47,854 nt of DNA. Source: Desulfosporosinus sp. HMP52. Its GTDB lineage: Bacteria > Bacillota > Desulfitobacteriia > Desulfitobacteriales > Desulfitobacteriaceae. Position numbers and translations under genes: made by a program. Under the pieces are notes generated by a model, which was not told the DNA's origin, did not search any database, and saw nothing but the letters and a program-made list of their open reading frames with translations. Location of the stretch: positions 1 to 47,854 of the forward strand of contig NZ_JMGA01000061.1 of NCBI RefSeq assembly GCF_000765145.1. The letters are read 5' to 3'. This document shows positions 23,004-32,465 of the stretch, piece after piece (positions within the stretch are counted from its first letter, which is position 1; each line of letters starts with the position of its first letter).

Positions 23004-24950
23004 ATGAATGTCTTAACTGCTGAGAATTTATCAAAAGGCTATGGGGAAAAGATTCTTTTTAAGGATATTTCTTTTGGTATTGACGAAGGTGAAAAGATCG
23101 GAATTATTGGAGTTAATGGGACGGGTAAGTCTACATTGCTTAAAATATTAGCCGGTTTGGAATGGCCGGAACAGGGCCAGGTTACGAAGGGTAATAGTAT
23201 CCGCTTAGAATATCTGCCTCAGAATCCTGACTTTGAAGAAACTGCAACCGTTTTACAACAGGTTTTCAAAGGGAATTCCCCTGTTATGAAGCTTTTGCGG
23301 GAGTATGAATTGGTCTTGGAAAAGCTGGCGGAGAAGCCAGAAGACTCCATGCTTCAGCAAAGGTTAATTGGCTTAGGTCAGCAGATGGATGAACTGGATG
23401 CTTGGCAGCTGGAAAATGAGGCTAAGACCATCTTGAATAAACTGGGAATATCTAAGTTTGATACAATAGTAGGAACCCTTTCAGGCGGGCAGCGAAAAAG
23501 AGTGGCTTTAGCCAGTGCTCTGATAAATCCTACGGATATTCTGCTGCTTGATGAGCCAACGAATCACATTGATAATGATACAGTGGATTGGCTGGAGCAA
23601 TACCTGAATAAACGCAAGGGTGCTTTAGTGATGATTACTCACGATCGCTATTTTCTGGACCGGGTAGTTGGCCGAATCTTTGAATTAGACAGAGGAAGCC
23701 TCTATCCTTATCCCGGTAATTACAGTCGCTTCCTGGAATTAAAAGCAGAACGGGAAGAGCAGGCTGAAGCCACAGAGCGGAAACGCCAAAATCTCTATCG
23801 CAATGAACTTGCTTGGATGCGCAGAGGTGCTAAAGCCCGCACCACAAAACAGAAAGCCAGAATTGAGCGTTTTGAAAAGCTTCAAGAGGATAAGCCCCTA
23901 GATTCTATCGAGCGGATTGAAATGCCCACCGGGTCCTCCCGTCTGGGCAAGAAAATTCTCGAATGCCGGGAAGTTCGCAAAGGGTTTCCTGAGCGAGGGT
24001 TATTAATTAAAGATTTTAATTATGTTCTTTTGCGAGATGACCGGATTGGGATCATCGGGCCTAATGGCAGTGGTAAATCAACTTTATTGAATCTGATTAC
24101 CGGGAATTTAATGCCGGATAGCGGGAGTATAGAACTGGGTTCCACGGTTAATATAGGTTATTTTTCCCAAGAAAACACGGAATTGGATCCCAATAGGCGT
24201 GTCATTGATGAGATTAAGTCAATTGCAGAAGTGATCCCCACTGCGGATGGTGGTTCTATATCCGCTTCCCAAATGTTAGAGCGGTTTTTGTTTCCACCGG
24301 CTGCTCAGTGGACTCAAATCGGGAAGCTTTCCGGGGGAGAGAAACGCAGGTTATATCTTTTGCGGATTTTGATGGGAGCCCCAAATGTGCTCTTATTGGA
24401 TGAGCCCACAAATGATTTAGATATCCAGACTCTGACGATTTTAGAAAACTATTTAGAGGATTTTCCCGGAGCAGTTATTGCCGTTTCCCATGATCGTTAT
24501 TTTCTGGATCGGGTTACGGATAAGATTTTCCTCTTTAAAGGGGCAGGGGAAATTCAATCCTTTGTAGGAAACTATTCCGACTATCGGGAGCAGGTCTATA
24601 AAACTGAGCAAGAAGCTGAACAGGCAGTTAAATTGGCATCCTTGGCCAAAACCTTTCGGGGAATAGACTCTAAGGCGCTTGAAGAAAAGCCTGAGCGTAA
24701 AAAGGATCGTCCACTGAAAATGACCTATAAAGAACAACAGGAGTATGCTCAAATTGATGAGCAGATAGCTGTTGTTGAAGAACTCTTAAAGAAAAATAGT
24801 CAAGAAATGAATGAAGCAGGCAGTGATTTTGGAAAGCTAACGGAGTTAGCCGCACTTCAGCAAACCCTTGAACAAAAGCTCGATAATTTGCTGGAACGCT
24901 GGACCTATTTAACGGAGCTAGCGGAGCGAATTGCCGAGAGCAAGGGATAA
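23004..24950 (+). CDS. ABC-F family ATPase, Uup/YfmR type
   Basis: Soluble tandem ABC ATPase acting on the ribosome (ABC-F); it has no membrane part. At 648 residues it has two ABC domains with Walker A GVNGTGKST (about 37-45) and GPNGSGKST (about 352-360), signatures LSGGQRKR and LSGGEKRR, and Walker B LLLDEPTNHID and LLLDEPTNDLD. The interdomain linker, a helix rich in Arg/Lys (RRGAKARTTKQKARIERF), inserts near the peptidyl site in this family. A C-terminal coiled-coil extension (about 575-645) is typical of Uup/YfmR and binds nucleic acid. Uup-type proteins help rescue stalled ribosomes; drug resistance is not indicated. AAGGAGAAGAGG precedes ATG. Confidence 0.93.
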   Translation: MNVLTAENLSKGYGEKILFKDISFGIDEGEKIGIIGVNGTGKSTLLKILAGLEWPEQGQVTKGNSIRLEYLPQNPDFEETATVLQQVFKGNSPVMKLLREYELVLEKLAEKPEDSMLQQRLIGLGQQMDELDAWQLENEAKTILNKLGISKFDTIVGTLSGGQRKRVALASALINPTDILLLDEPTNHIDNDTVDWLEQYLNKRKGALVMITHDRYFLDRVVGRIFELDRGSLYPYPGNYSRFLELKAEREEQAEATERKRQNLYRNELAWMRRGAKARTTKQKARIERFEKLQEDKPLDSIERIEMPTGSSRLGKKILECREVRKGFPERGLLIKDFNYVLLRDDRIGIIGPNGSGKSTLLNLITGNLMPDSGSIELGSTVNIGYFSQENTELDPNRRVIDEIKSIAEVIPTADGGSISASQMLERFLFPPAAQWTQIGKLSGGEKRRLYLLRILMGAPNVLLLDEPTNDLDIQTLTILENYLEDFPGAVIAVSHDRYFLDRVTDKIFLFKGAGEIQSFVGNYSDYREQVYKTEQEAEQAVKLASLAKTFRGIDSKALEEKPERKKDRPLKMTYKEQQEYAQIDEQIAVVEELLKKNSQEMNEAGSDFGKLTELAALQQTLEQKLDNLLERWTYLTELAERIAESKG

Positions 24951-25088
24951 CATCGAGACCTAAGAGATGGTGATCTTGTTCAGGTATAAGAAGTGGGAAT
25001 CTGGGTATCGAATAATAAGTTTAACCTGCGTTGTTAAGAGTCATCAGATTATACTCGTAGTTTGGAATGATAATTGGAGGATAAAAAA

Positions 25089-25244
25089 ATGGATGACAAT
25101 CTTTTAGATAAGATGAAGAGATTAGTTGAGGAAAAAAAGCTAAAGAGTTCTCAACAAGGTGGCCCAACTAAAGCAACCCAGAAAATCGGCGAGAAGCGCA
25201 AGGGCATCAAACGGCGCAAAGTCGGTGGGATGTTCGATAAGTAG
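25089..25244 (+). CDS. Small basic protein of unknown function (51 residues)
   Basis: GGAGG at 25076-25080 is followed by ATG at 25089. The protein has an acidic-to-amphipathic N-terminal helix (MDDNLLDKMKRLVEEKKL), then a Gln/Gly linker and a strongly basic tail (GEKRKGIKRRKVGGMFDK). I do not recognise the family. The basic tail suggests nucleic acid binding. It sits between two ABC-F ATPase genes, both ribosome-acting, so a link to translation is possible but unsupported. The good ribosome binding site and the ordered composition argue that it is a real gene. Confidence 0.65.
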   Translation: MDDNLLDKMKRLVEEKKLKSSQQGGPTKATQKIGEKRKGIKRRKVGGMFDK

Positions 25245-25343
25245 GCAATCTTAGAACTTTACCGGAAATGATGTTGTTGGAGTTATTGCTTAATTAAAAT
25301 AGTTAACAGACAAGACAAAAAAAGGGAGAGAAGTTAAGGTAAG

Positions 25344-26900
25344 ATGAGTGTTTTAAATGTGGAAAGTGTCAGCCATGGGTTTGGCGGACGCAAAATCTTT
25401 GAAGAGGTTAGCTTTCGCTTATTAAAGGGGGAGCATGTTGGCTTAGTGGGTGCCAACGGGGAAGGCAAATCGACTTTTCTGGATATTATTACAGGCAAGC
25501 TGATGCCTGATAAAGGGAAAGTTGAATGGTCAAATCGGGTTACGGTAGGATACTTGGATCAGCATACGGTTTTAACTAAAGGAAAGACTATTCGAGATGT
25601 TCTCAAGGAAGCCTTTCAGGGAATGTATGATTTAGAGGCAGAGACGTTGGAGATTTATGACCGGATGGGCAATGTCTCCGAAAGCGAGATGGATAAGCTC
25701 TTAGAAGAAGTCGGAGAAATCCAGAGTATTCTAGAGCACAACGGATTTTATATGATCGACACAAAAATCGAGGAAATTGCCAATGGTTTAGGTCTGGGAG
25801 AAATTGGTCTGGAGAAAGATGTTGCGGATTTGAGTGGCGGGCAGAGAACTAAGGTATTACTGACAAAACTCTTGCTGCAAAATCCCACTATCTTGATTCT
25901 AGACGAGCCCACTAACTTTTTGGATGTGGAACACATTGAGTGGCTGAAGCGTTATCTCATTCAGTATGAAAATGCCTTTATCCTGGTTTCTCATGATGTG
26001 CCATTCTTAAACAGTGTTATTAATGTTATTTATCATGTTGAAAATGCCAGTTTGACCCGCTATACGGGAAACTATGAGCAGTTTATGGCCCTCTTAGAAA
26101 CGAAAAAGATTCAAGAGATTAAGGCTTATGATAAACAGCAAAAAGAAGTGGATCGCCTGGAGGATTTTATTGCCCGCAACAAAGCCCGAATTTCAACCAC
26201 CGGACGGGCAAAGAGTCGGCAAAAGCAACTGGAGAAAATGGATTTAATCGAACGTCCCAGAGAAAAGATCCAGCCCAAATTCAGGTTTAAGGAAGCTCGA
26301 TCTCCCGGAAAGCTGATCTTTGAAGCCAAGGGAATCGTGCTGGGCTATGATGAGCCCTTAACTCGTCCTTTGGATTTAGCATTAGAGCGGGGTCAGAAGA
26401 TTGCCATTCGCGGGGTCAATGGCTTGGGAAAATCAACCTTGCTTAAAACCTTGCTGGGGCATATTTCGCCCGTGTCTGGTGAAGTTGAGTTGGGAGACTA
26501 TCTCTATCCCGGTTATTTCGAACAAGAATCCAGCCGCAAGAATACTAAGACTGCCCTGGAGGAAGTATGGGGGGAATACCCGGGGCTTACAAATTCTGAA
26601 GTTCGGGGAGCCTTAGCCAGATGTGGTTTGACCAGTGAACACATCTCCAGTAAGATGATGGTCTTAAGCGGGGGCGAGAACGCTAAAGTTCGGTTATGTA
26701 AATTAATGCTCAAAGATATCAATTGGCTGGTGCTTGATGAGCCTACCAATCATTTAGATGTGGATGCCAAGGCTGAGCTGAAAAGAGCTATTATGGAGTT
26801 TAAAGGGACGGTAATTGTTGTATCCCATGAACCGGAATTCTACGAAGATTGGGTAACTGATGTGTGGAATCTTGAGGAGTGGACGACTAAAATCGTCTAA
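25344..26900 (+). CDS. ABC-F family ATPase, YkpA/YbiT type
   Basis: Second ribosome-associated ABC-F protein, 518 residues. Two ABC domains show Walker A GANGEGKST (residue 36 region) and GVNGLGKST (about 358), signatures LSGGQRTK and LSGGENAK, and Walker B LILDEPTNFLD and LVLDEPTNHLD. The linker (about 250-310) contains ARNKARISTTGRAKSRQKQL, as in the YkpA/YbiT branch. It lacks the C-terminal coiled coil of the Uup-type paralogue at 23004. Some ABC-F proteins give antibiotic resistance. The match to the housekeeping YkpA branch makes a general translation role more likely. Confidence 0.92.
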   Translation: MSVLNVESVSHGFGGRKIFEEVSFRLLKGEHVGLVGANGEGKSTFLDIITGKLMPDKGKVEWSNRVTVGYLDQHTVLTKGKTIRDVLKEAFQGMYDLEAETLEIYDRMGNVSESEMDKLLEEVGEIQSILEHNGFYMIDTKIEEIANGLGLGEIGLEKDVADLSGGQRTKVLLTKLLLQNPTILILDEPTNFLDVEHIEWLKRYLIQYENAFILVSHDVPFLNSVINVIYHVENASLTRYTGNYEQFMALLETKKIQEIKAYDKQQKEVDRLEDFIARNKARISTTGRAKSRQKQLEKMDLIERPREKIQPKFRFKEARSPGKLIFEAKGIVLGYDEPLTRPLDLALERGQKIAIRGVNGLGKSTLLKTLLGHISPVSGEVELGDYLYPGYFEQESSRKNTKTALEEVWGEYPGLTNSEVRGALARCGLTSEHISSKMMVLSGGENAKVRLCKLMLKDINWLVLDEPTNHLDVDAKAELKRAIMEFKGTVIVVSHEPEFYEDWVTDVWNLEEWTTKIV

Positions 26901-26955
26901 GCTTGTTTCACATGATATGACTCATGAAGTAATAGTAAATTAGATTGCCCAATGA

Positions 26956-26961
26956 TATAAT
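26956..26961 (+). promoter_or_regulatory. -10 box of a candidate non-coding RNA gene
   Basis: TATAAT lies 6 bases before the first base of a long-range stem. No good -35 is present 17 bases upstream (tagtaa), so the promoter is partly supported only. Confidence 0.45.
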
Positions 26962-26966
26962 TAGTT

Positions 26967-27133
26967 GCACAATTCTATAGGGCAGGGTGGGCGGCCAAAA
27001 TCTCCCGCAACTAAAAGAAGCAAAGAAAAAGTAGCCCACCCTTACACGGAAGCTACTTTTTCGTGACCCTATTGCCGCTCATTCTGCGGTAATTGTGCAG
27101 CTAGGATGCTGTAACATCCTAGCTTTATTTTAT
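26967..27133 (+). ncRNA. Candidate structured non-coding RNA with pseudoknot and own terminator
   Basis: About 165 bases between an ABC-F gene and nadD, with no reading frame. Ends close through GCACAATT (26967-26974) / AATTGTGC (27091-27098). Inside lie ATAGGG (26977-26982) / CCCTAT (27067-27072), a hairpin GAAAAAGTAGC (27025-27035) / GCTACTTTTTC (27052-27062) and a small hairpin CCGC (27075-27078) / GCGG (27086-27089). AGGGTGG (26984-26990) is complementary to CCACCCT (27036-27042) in the loop of the hairpin, which would form a 7-bp pseudoknot. A terminator AGCTAGGATG (27099-27108) / CATCCTAGCT (27115-27124) with a T-rich tail ends it. The layout (long closing stem at the start site, asymmetric bubble with a 3' hairpin) recalls 6S RNA, but I cannot prove the family. 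Other Firmicute RNA motifs with pseudoknots are also possible. Confidence 0.6.
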
Positions 27134-27283
27134 GCAAGTTCTTTGCTATTAATTATATATCTTCTTAAAAAAATGAGCAAGTCCAGTAATTGTTTACAAG
27201 TTAATCTTGGTATACTAAACGGATAATCAATTGGTTTTATAATATTTGATTGTAATAATGAAAATTCAATTGGAGAAGAAGTA

Positions 27284-27916
27284 ATGGATAGTGATGTAAA
27301 CAAAAAACTAAATAGGTTGGGCATTATGGGCGGAACCTTTGATCCTATTCATTATGGACATCTGGTTGCCGCTGAGATGGCCCGGGCTGAGTTTAAGTTG
27401 GACGAAGTATTGTTTATACCTACGGGCAAACCTCCCCATAAAGATCGAAGAGACGTCTCAGATGCCAAGTTACGCTATGAGATGGTGAAGTTAGCCACGG
27501 AAGATAATTTGGCCTTTGGGGTTTCTTCTCTGGAAATCGAGAGAGAGGGTCCGTCTTACACGGTTGAAACTTTGCGGGTTCTGCGCCGTACTTATCCAGA
27601 GCACGAGCTTTATTTTATCACTGGCTCAGATGCCCTTTTGGAGATTTTTTCCTGGCGAGAGTCCGAGGAAATTCTTTCTATGATTGAATTTATTGGTGCT
27701 GCTCGTCCGGGATTCGATGCCAAAGACTTCTTACTTAAAGTTCAACATGAGCATCCGGAATCTCAGGGAAAGATTCATTATTTGGAAGTTCCGGCCTTAG
27801 CAATTTCTTCTACAGATATCCGGGCCAGGGTTCGGCGCGGAGAACCTATCCGTTACCTTTTACCTGAACCTGTACGACTTTATCTTGAAAAGCAAGGTCT
27901 TTATCTTGAAACCTAA
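27284..27916 (+). CDS. nadD: Nicotinate-nucleotide adenylyltransferase
   Basis: Transfers AMP from ATP to nicotinate mononucleotide to make deamido-NAD in NAD biosynthesis. At 210 residues it is full length. The nucleotidyltransferase motif GGTFDPIHYGHL lies near residue 17 and the C-terminal motif ISSTDIRARVRRGEP near 182, both standard. GGAGAAG precedes ATG. It opens the backbone cluster nadD, (RNA-binding gene), yqeK, rsfS, leuS. In relatives it follows obgE/yhbY directly, whereas here yhbY is 24 kb upstream. Confidence 0.97.
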   Translation: MDSDVNKKLNRLGIMGGTFDPIHYGHLVAAEMARAEFKLDEVLFIPTGKPPHKDRRDVSDAKLRYEMVKLATEDNLAFGVSSLEIEREGPSYTVETLRVLRRTYPEHELYFITGSDALLEIFSWRESEEILSMIEFIGAARPGFDAKDFLLKVQHEHPESQGKIHYLEVPALAISSTDIRARVRRGEPIRYLLPEPVRLYLEKQGLYLET

Positions 27917-28080
27917 TTTTAGGATTCAGATGTCATAGATGTTTTGAGAACCTTTATTAAAAACTGTTTTATTTTAGTAATTAATCCTTGGGATTAATTC
28001 GCATACTCTGTCCAGATTTGATCATACTAAAAACGATCAGTGCTTAAGTGATTAATACTTGACAAGAGGTGACAGTTATC

Positions 28081-28332
28081 ATGGCAACAACATTATATGT
28101 CGGAAATCTTCCGTGGAATACTACTGCTGAAGAACTCGGACAATTCTTCAGTGAGTATGGCCAAGTTGAAAGCAGCCGAATCATTACAGATCGTGAAACC
28201 GGCCGATCCAGAGGCTTTGGATTTATCGAAGTCGAGGATATGGACGCGGCACGTATGGCGGAAGAGTTAAATGGCAAAGATTTTGGCGGCAGGCCATTAA
28301 CGGTTAACGAAGCCAAACCAAAACAAATGTAA
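28081..28332 (+). CDS. RRM-type RNA-binding protein
   Basis: An 83-residue single RRM domain: RNP2 LYVGNL (residues 5-10) and RNP1 RGFGFIEV. This family of small glycine-light RRM proteins occurs in many bacteria, often cold- or stress-induced, and probably acts as an RNA chaperone. The start is ATG at 28081, with AAGAGGTGA 8-9 bases before; a GTG at 28069 overlaps that ribosome binding site and is unlikely. It lies between nadD and yqeK as a single gene with its own terminator. Confidence 0.92.
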   Translation: MATTLYVGNLPWNTTAEELGQFFSEYGQVESSRIITDRETGRSRGFGFIEVEDMDAARMAEELNGKDFGGRPLTVNEAKPKQM

Positions 28333-28350
28333 TACCCCTAGGACTGTAAA

Positions 28351-28395
28351 GAGAGACCTTCTCACATGCTTTGTAGGGGGTCTCTCGATTTTTTT
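28351..28395 (+). terminator. Terminator after the RRM gene
   Basis: GAGAGACC (28351-28358) pairs with GGTCTCTC (28379-28386) and GATTTTTTT follows. Confidence 0.85.
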
Positions 28396-28472
28396 GTTTT
28401 GCATCCCAGCCATTTCCTTGATAAAATAGATTATTAAAGAGAATGTGAGAGATAAAAGGGGAGCGGGAGTAC

Positions 28473-29069
28473 GTGAAATTGCAGGTTGAAGTACTGAGAG
28501 ATCTAGCGGCCCGTGTTCTTTCGGAGGAACGCTTAAAGCACACCTTAGGGGTAGCAGATTGGGCTGAAAGACTGGCCCAGCATCATGGCTTAGATCCGCT
28601 TAAGGCTCGTTGTGCAGGGTTAGTGCATGATTTAGCAAAAGAAGTTTCTTTGAACAATCAGTTAAGGTATGCCCGGCGCTGGAACCTTTTGCACTATCCG
28701 GAAGATGAGCAGAGCCCGTATGTTTTGCATGGACCCGTGGCTGCTTATTGGCTAGAGCACCATTATGGCCTTGATGATCCGGAAATCCTGGCTGCTGTTG
28801 CCAATCATACCTTAGGCAGGCCGGGAATGGGTAAGCTGGAAATGCTTATTTACAGCGCAGATTTGACAGAACCTGACCGAGATTTCCCAAAAGTGGACTT
28901 TTTGCGCCAATCCTTGTATGATGATTTAGAAAAGGGTACGTTGGCCTGTGTTGAGCACACGTTAATATATTTGAGAGAGGGCAAACGCCCCATTCATCCC
29001 TTAACCCAACTAACATTTGAAGATTTACGAAGGAGGCAAAATATTGGAACTGGATCAAACAATGCTTAA
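28473..29069 (+). CDS. yqeK: YqeK-type symmetrical Ap4A hydrolase (HD domain)
   Basis: HD-superfamily metal-dependent phosphohydrolase that splits diadenosine tetraphosphate to two ADP, as shown for the YqeK family. It is 198 residues. Metal ligands are in HTLGVADWAERLAQHHG and GLVHDLAKE (the HD pair), with a further His in VANHTLG and an Asp in YSADLTEP. The start is GTG at 28473 after GGGGAGCGGGAG. The 3' end overlaps rsfS by 26 bases, so the two are co-translated. Confidence 0.93.
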   Translation: MKLQVEVLRDLAARVLSEERLKHTLGVADWAERLAQHHGLDPLKARCAGLVHDLAKEVSLNNQLRYARRWNLLHYPEDEQSPYVLHGPVAAYWLEHHYGLDDPEILAAVANHTLGRPGMGKLEMLIYSADLTEPDRDFPKVDFLRQSLYDDLEKGTLACVEHTLIYLREGKRPIHPLTQLTFEDLRRRQNIGTGSNNA

Positions 29070-29403
29070 TAAGGTAGTCGGTATCGTTGAAGATAAAAAA
29101 GGTGGAGATATTACCCTTTTAAACCTTAAGGGAATTTCAATGGTTACCGATTATTGCCTGATTGTGACTGGGAATACGACGACTCAGGTTAAAGCAATCA
29201 CTGACCATTTGGATGAGAAGCTGCCGGAGATAGGAATTCCGGTTATCCATCTGGAGGGATTGCCTATGGCTAATTGGGTGCTAATGGATTGTGGCGGGGA
29301 TTTAGTGATTCACGTTATGACTCCGGATCAAAGGGAATTTTATAAGCTTGAGCGTCTCTGGAAAGATGCAGAAGTTTTGTCCGGAACTCCGATGGAGCAT
29401 TAA
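29044..29403 (+). CDS. rsfS: Ribosomal silencing factor RsfS
   Basis: Binds ribosomal protein uL14 and blocks joining of subunits when nutrients run short. It is 119 residues from TTG at 29044, which has AAGGAGG directly upstream inside the end of yqeK. The upstream ATG at 29017 would place this ribosome binding site inside the gene and is less likely. Family landmarks: KGGDITLLNLKGISMVTDYCLIVTG (N-terminal half), and MDCGGDLVIHVMTPDQREFYKLERLWKDA in the C-terminal half. Confidence 0.94.
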   Translation: MELDQTMLNKVVGIVEDKKGGDITLLNLKGISMVTDYCLIVTGNTTTQVKAITDHLDEKLPEIGIPVIHLEGLPMANWVLMDCGGDLVIHVMTPDQREFYKLERLWKDAEVLSGTPMEH

Positions 29404-29409
29404 GTTAAA

Positions 29410-29640
29410 ATGATACAAAGAATTGCTGGGATAGGGAGTAGTACTTTAGGATCCTCTTTAGAGAAGCGGTGGAAGGTGCAAGCCGTTGTTGGTGACTATG
29501 GGAACTCGCCCTGGAGCTGTGTTCAGGTTGCAATGAACACCGGTGTGAGCCGTTATAATCTTTCGAGGACTATTTAAAATTGGGTGGTACCACGGGAGTA
29601 GATCTCTCGTCCCTTGAGGGACGGGAGATTTTTACCGTTT
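29410..29640 (+). promoter_or_regulatory. T-box leader upstream of leuS (leucine specifier)
   Basis: tRNA-sensing leader. It has the stem I AGTA-type loop (near 29437), the T-box sequence TGGGTGGTACCACGG at 29581-29595 and a terminator right after it. The specifier loop reads GGAACTCGCC. By analogy with GAA-codon in known T-boxes, the codon CTC (29505-29507) is a leucine codon, in agreement with leuS downstream. Uncharged leucine tRNA would pair with the specifier and with the T-box bulge and prevent termination. Confidence 0.93.
29602..29633 (+). terminator. T-box attenuator of leuS
   Basis: ATCTCTCGTCCC (29602-29613) pairs with GGGACGGGAGAT (29618-29629), around TTGA, then TTTT. It is mutually exclusive with the antiterminator that would use the T-box bases just upstream. 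Confidence 0.88.
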
Positions 29641-29736
29641 ACATGAAGACTTGGTTGATTTTTAGAGTCGTTGTTTTAATAGTACATAATTAAGAGAGAA
29701 TATATGGGAACTTATTTTTCTAAGGGGGAAAGTTTT

Positions 29737-32241
29737 ATGCAAGAGAGGTATTCGTTTCCTGAGATTGAATCGAAGTGGCAGAAAGAATGGGTGGAAAGCA
29801 AAGCCTATCGAACTGAGGAAAATTCTACAAAGCCAAAATACTATGCTTTGGCTATGTTTCCTTATCCTTCGGGAGATTTACACATGGGGCATGTACGCAA
29901 TTATTCTATCGCAGATGTAATTGCTCGCTATAAAAGAATGACGGGACATAATGTTCTTCATCCCATCGGCTGGGATGCCTTTGGTTTGCCGGCAGAAAAT
30001 GCTGCCATTAAGAACCAGACTCCTCCTGCGGATTGGACCTGGAAGAACATAGCTAATATGCGGCGCCAGCTTCAAGAAATGGGGATTTCCTACGATTGGG
30101 ATCGGGAAGTAGCCACTTGCCATCCGGGCTATTATAAATGGACTCAGTGGTTGTTTTTAGAGTTCTACAAGCATGGCTTGGTCTATAAGAAGAAGGCCGA
30201 TGTTAACTGGTGTCCTTCCTGTGCCACAGTGCTTGCTAATGAGCAGGTTGTGGATGGAGGATGTGAGCGGTGTGACAGCCTGGTCACTAAAAAGAGTCTG
30301 GAACAGTGGTTTTTCAAAATTACGGATTATGCTGAGGTTTTGCTTCAAGATCTTGATAAGTTGCCCGGTTGGCCGGAAAAGGTTAAAACTATGCAGCGAA
30401 ACTGGATTGGTCGTTCTGAAGGTGTAGAACTAAAGTTTTCCTTAGAAGAGGGATCGGAAAAGATCTCCGTATATACCACCAGGATTGATACTATCTATGG
30501 GGTAAGCTATGTGGTCTTAGCCCCTGAACATCCACTGGTTCTGGAGTTGGTGAAGGGGACAGAGTATGAACCTGATACTGTGGCCTTTATTGAGAAAATG
30601 AAGGGTCTCAATGAGATTGCCCGAACCTCAACAGATGCGGAAAAGGAAGGACTATTTACCGGAGCCTATTGCTTAAATCCTCTAAGCGGTAAAAAAGTTC
30701 CAATTTGGATAGCTAATTATGTACTCCTTGAATATGGAACCGGTGCAGTCATGGGCGTGCCGGCCCATGATGAAAGGGACTTCGAATTTGCCACCAAGTA
30801 TAACCTGGAAATCAAAACGGTTATTTCGGCACCGGGAAGTTCACATGAAGAGAAGGATCAGGCTCCTAAAGCTGTTTATTCAGGGGAAGGGGTTATGGTG
30901 AATTCCGATGCCTTCGATGGCCTGGGCAGCGAAGAGGCTTTGGAAAAGATCGCCGATGAGGCAGAACGTCAGGGTATTGGTCAGCGGAAGGTTAATTTCC
31001 GACTGCGGGATTGGCTGATCTCCCGGCAACGTTACTGGGGTGCCCCGATTCCGATGATTTATTGTGATTCCTGTGGAATTGTACCGGTTCCTGATGAACA
31101 GCTGCCCGTCATGCTGCCGCCGGACGTGGTCTTTAAATCAGGAGAAAATCCCTTGGCTACCTCTTCTTCCTTTATCGAGACTACTTGCCCTAAGTGTGGC
31201 GGTGCTGCTCGGCGTGAAACGGATACGATGGATACCTTCGCCTGTTCCTCCTGGTATTTCCTGCGCTATACTGATCCCCGTAATGATGAGGAAGTATTCT
31301 CTAAAAATGCCGTTAATCAGTGGATGAATGTGGATCAATATGTGGGCGGGGTAGAACATGCGATTCTGCATCTTCTCTACGCCCGGTTCTTTACAAAAGG
31401 CCTAAGGGATTTTGGTTATTTGCAAGCGGACGAGCCTTTCCAAAACTTGTTGACCCAAGGTATGGTCTGTATGAATGGCTCTAAAATGTCTAAGTCAAAG
31501 GGAAATGTGGTTAGCCCGGGGGCGATTATCGGGAAATATGGGGCAGACACTGCTCGACTATTTATCCTGTTCGCTGCACCGCCTGAAAGAGATCTGGAGT
31601 GGAGTGACCAAGGGGTTGAAGGTTGTTATCGATTCCTGAATCGAATTTGGCGACTGGTTGCTCAATACGAACCTCTTTTAAGGAAAACTTCCGGTGAGGT
31701 ATCCGAATCCTCTAATTCAGCGGGCCAATGGGCTGATTTAGATGCCGCCGGCAAAGAAATGCGCCGCCAAACTCATTTGGCTATTCAGAGGGTAACCACT
31801 GACATTGGGAAGCGGTATAATTTTAATACGGCAATTAGCACTATTATGGAATGGGTTAATGCTTTGTATATTTACAAGGAACAGCCGACGGCCAATCCTG
31901 AAGTTGGTCGAGAGGCCTTAGAGAGAATTCTTATTCTGTTAGCTCCAATTGCTCCTCATATCACGGAGGAGTTATGGAGGGAGCTGGGTCATACAGAGAG
32001 CATTCATTTGCAAGCCTGGCCTGAAGTAGATGAAGCAGCCTTGGTTCAAGATGAAGTGACTGTTATTCTTCAGGTGAATGGTAAGGTGCGGGAGCGGATT
32101 CAAGTAGCTGCTGATATTTCAGCTGCTGAATTGGAAAAGCTAGTCCTTGCTCAGCCCAAGGTTACCGAATGGACGGATGGAAAAACCATTGTTAAAGTGA
32201 TTACGGTTCCCGGCAAGCTGGTTAATATTGTTGTAAAATAG
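29737..32241 (+). CDS. leuS: Leucyl-tRNA synthetase
   Basis: Charges tRNA-Leu in the cytoplasm. The protein is 834 residues from ATG 29737, which has AAGGGGGAAAG 9-10 bases upstream; the in-frame ATG at 29704 has no such site. Class I signatures are present: HMGH in [14 protein letters not shown] (residue 50 region) and KMSKS in [16 protein letters not shown]. The CP1 editing domain (about 225-420, including the threonine-rich TTRIDTIYG and [15 protein letters not shown]) and the C-terminal LeuS-specific domain are complete. A zinc-like pair (CPSCA, CERC) lies near residues 160-185. Regulated by the T-box leader. A terminator follows. Confidence 0.98.
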   Translation: MQERYSFPEIESKWQKEWVESKAYRTEENSTKPKYYALAMFPYPSGDLHMGHVRNYSIADVIARYKRMTGHNVLHPIGWDAFGLPAENAAIKNQTPPADWTWKNIANMRRQLQEMGISYDWDREVATCHPGYYKWTQWLFLEFYKHGLVYKKKADVNWCPSCATVLANEQVVDGGCERCDSLVTKKSLEQWFFKITDYAEVLLQDLDKLPGWPEKVKTMQRNWIGRSEGVELKFSLEEGSEKISVYTTRIDTIYGVSYVVLAPEHPLVLELVKGTEYEPDTVAFIEKMKGLNEIARTSTDAEKEGLFTGAYCLNPLSGKKVPIWIANYVLLEYGTGAVMGVPAHDERDFEFATKYNLEIKTVISAPGSSHEEKDQAPKAVYSGEGVMVNSDAFDGLGSEEALEKIADEAERQGIGQRKVNFRLRDWLISRQRYWGAPIPMIYCDSCGIVPVPDEQLPVMLPPDVVFKSGENPLATSSSFIETTCPKCGGAARRETDTMDTFACSSWYFLRYTDPRNDEEVFSKNAVNQWMNVDQYVGGVEHAILHLLYARFFTKGLRDFGYLQADEPFQNLLTQGMVCMNGSKMSKSKGNVVSPGAIIGKYGADTARLFILFAAPPERDLEWSDQGVEGCYRFLNRIWRLVAQYEPLLRKTSGEVSESSNSAGQWADLDAAGKEMRRQTHLAIQRVTTDIGKRYNFNTAISTIMEWVNALYIYKEQPTANPEVGREALERILILLAPIAPHITEELWRELGHTESIHLQAWPEVDEAALVQDEVTVILQVNGKVRERIQVAADISAAELEKLVLAQPKVTEWTDGKTIVKVITVPGKLVNIVVK

Positions 32242-32250
32242 ACTGTTTTT

Positions 32251-32289
32251 AAAGGGCAAGTTTACTTGGGGTGAACTTGTCCTTTTAAC
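32251..32289 (+). terminator. Terminator after leuS
   Basis: AAAGGGCAAGTT (32251-32262) pairs with AACTTGTCCTTT (32274-32285) with one wobble, followed by TTAA. Confidence 0.75.
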
Positions 32290-32465
32290 TTTCCGCCATT
32301 GCGTTGCTTATATCTTAAAAATAATCTGCTTTGCCTGGATGAGGGAAAGCTCTAACACTGTGCATGAGAAAACAGCCTTTGTCGTCAAAAAACGTGTGCA
32401 TGAAGTTGAAAAAATGAAAAATATGCAGCTACAGCGGAAACCAAAATGGTTAATCTCGGATTCGA

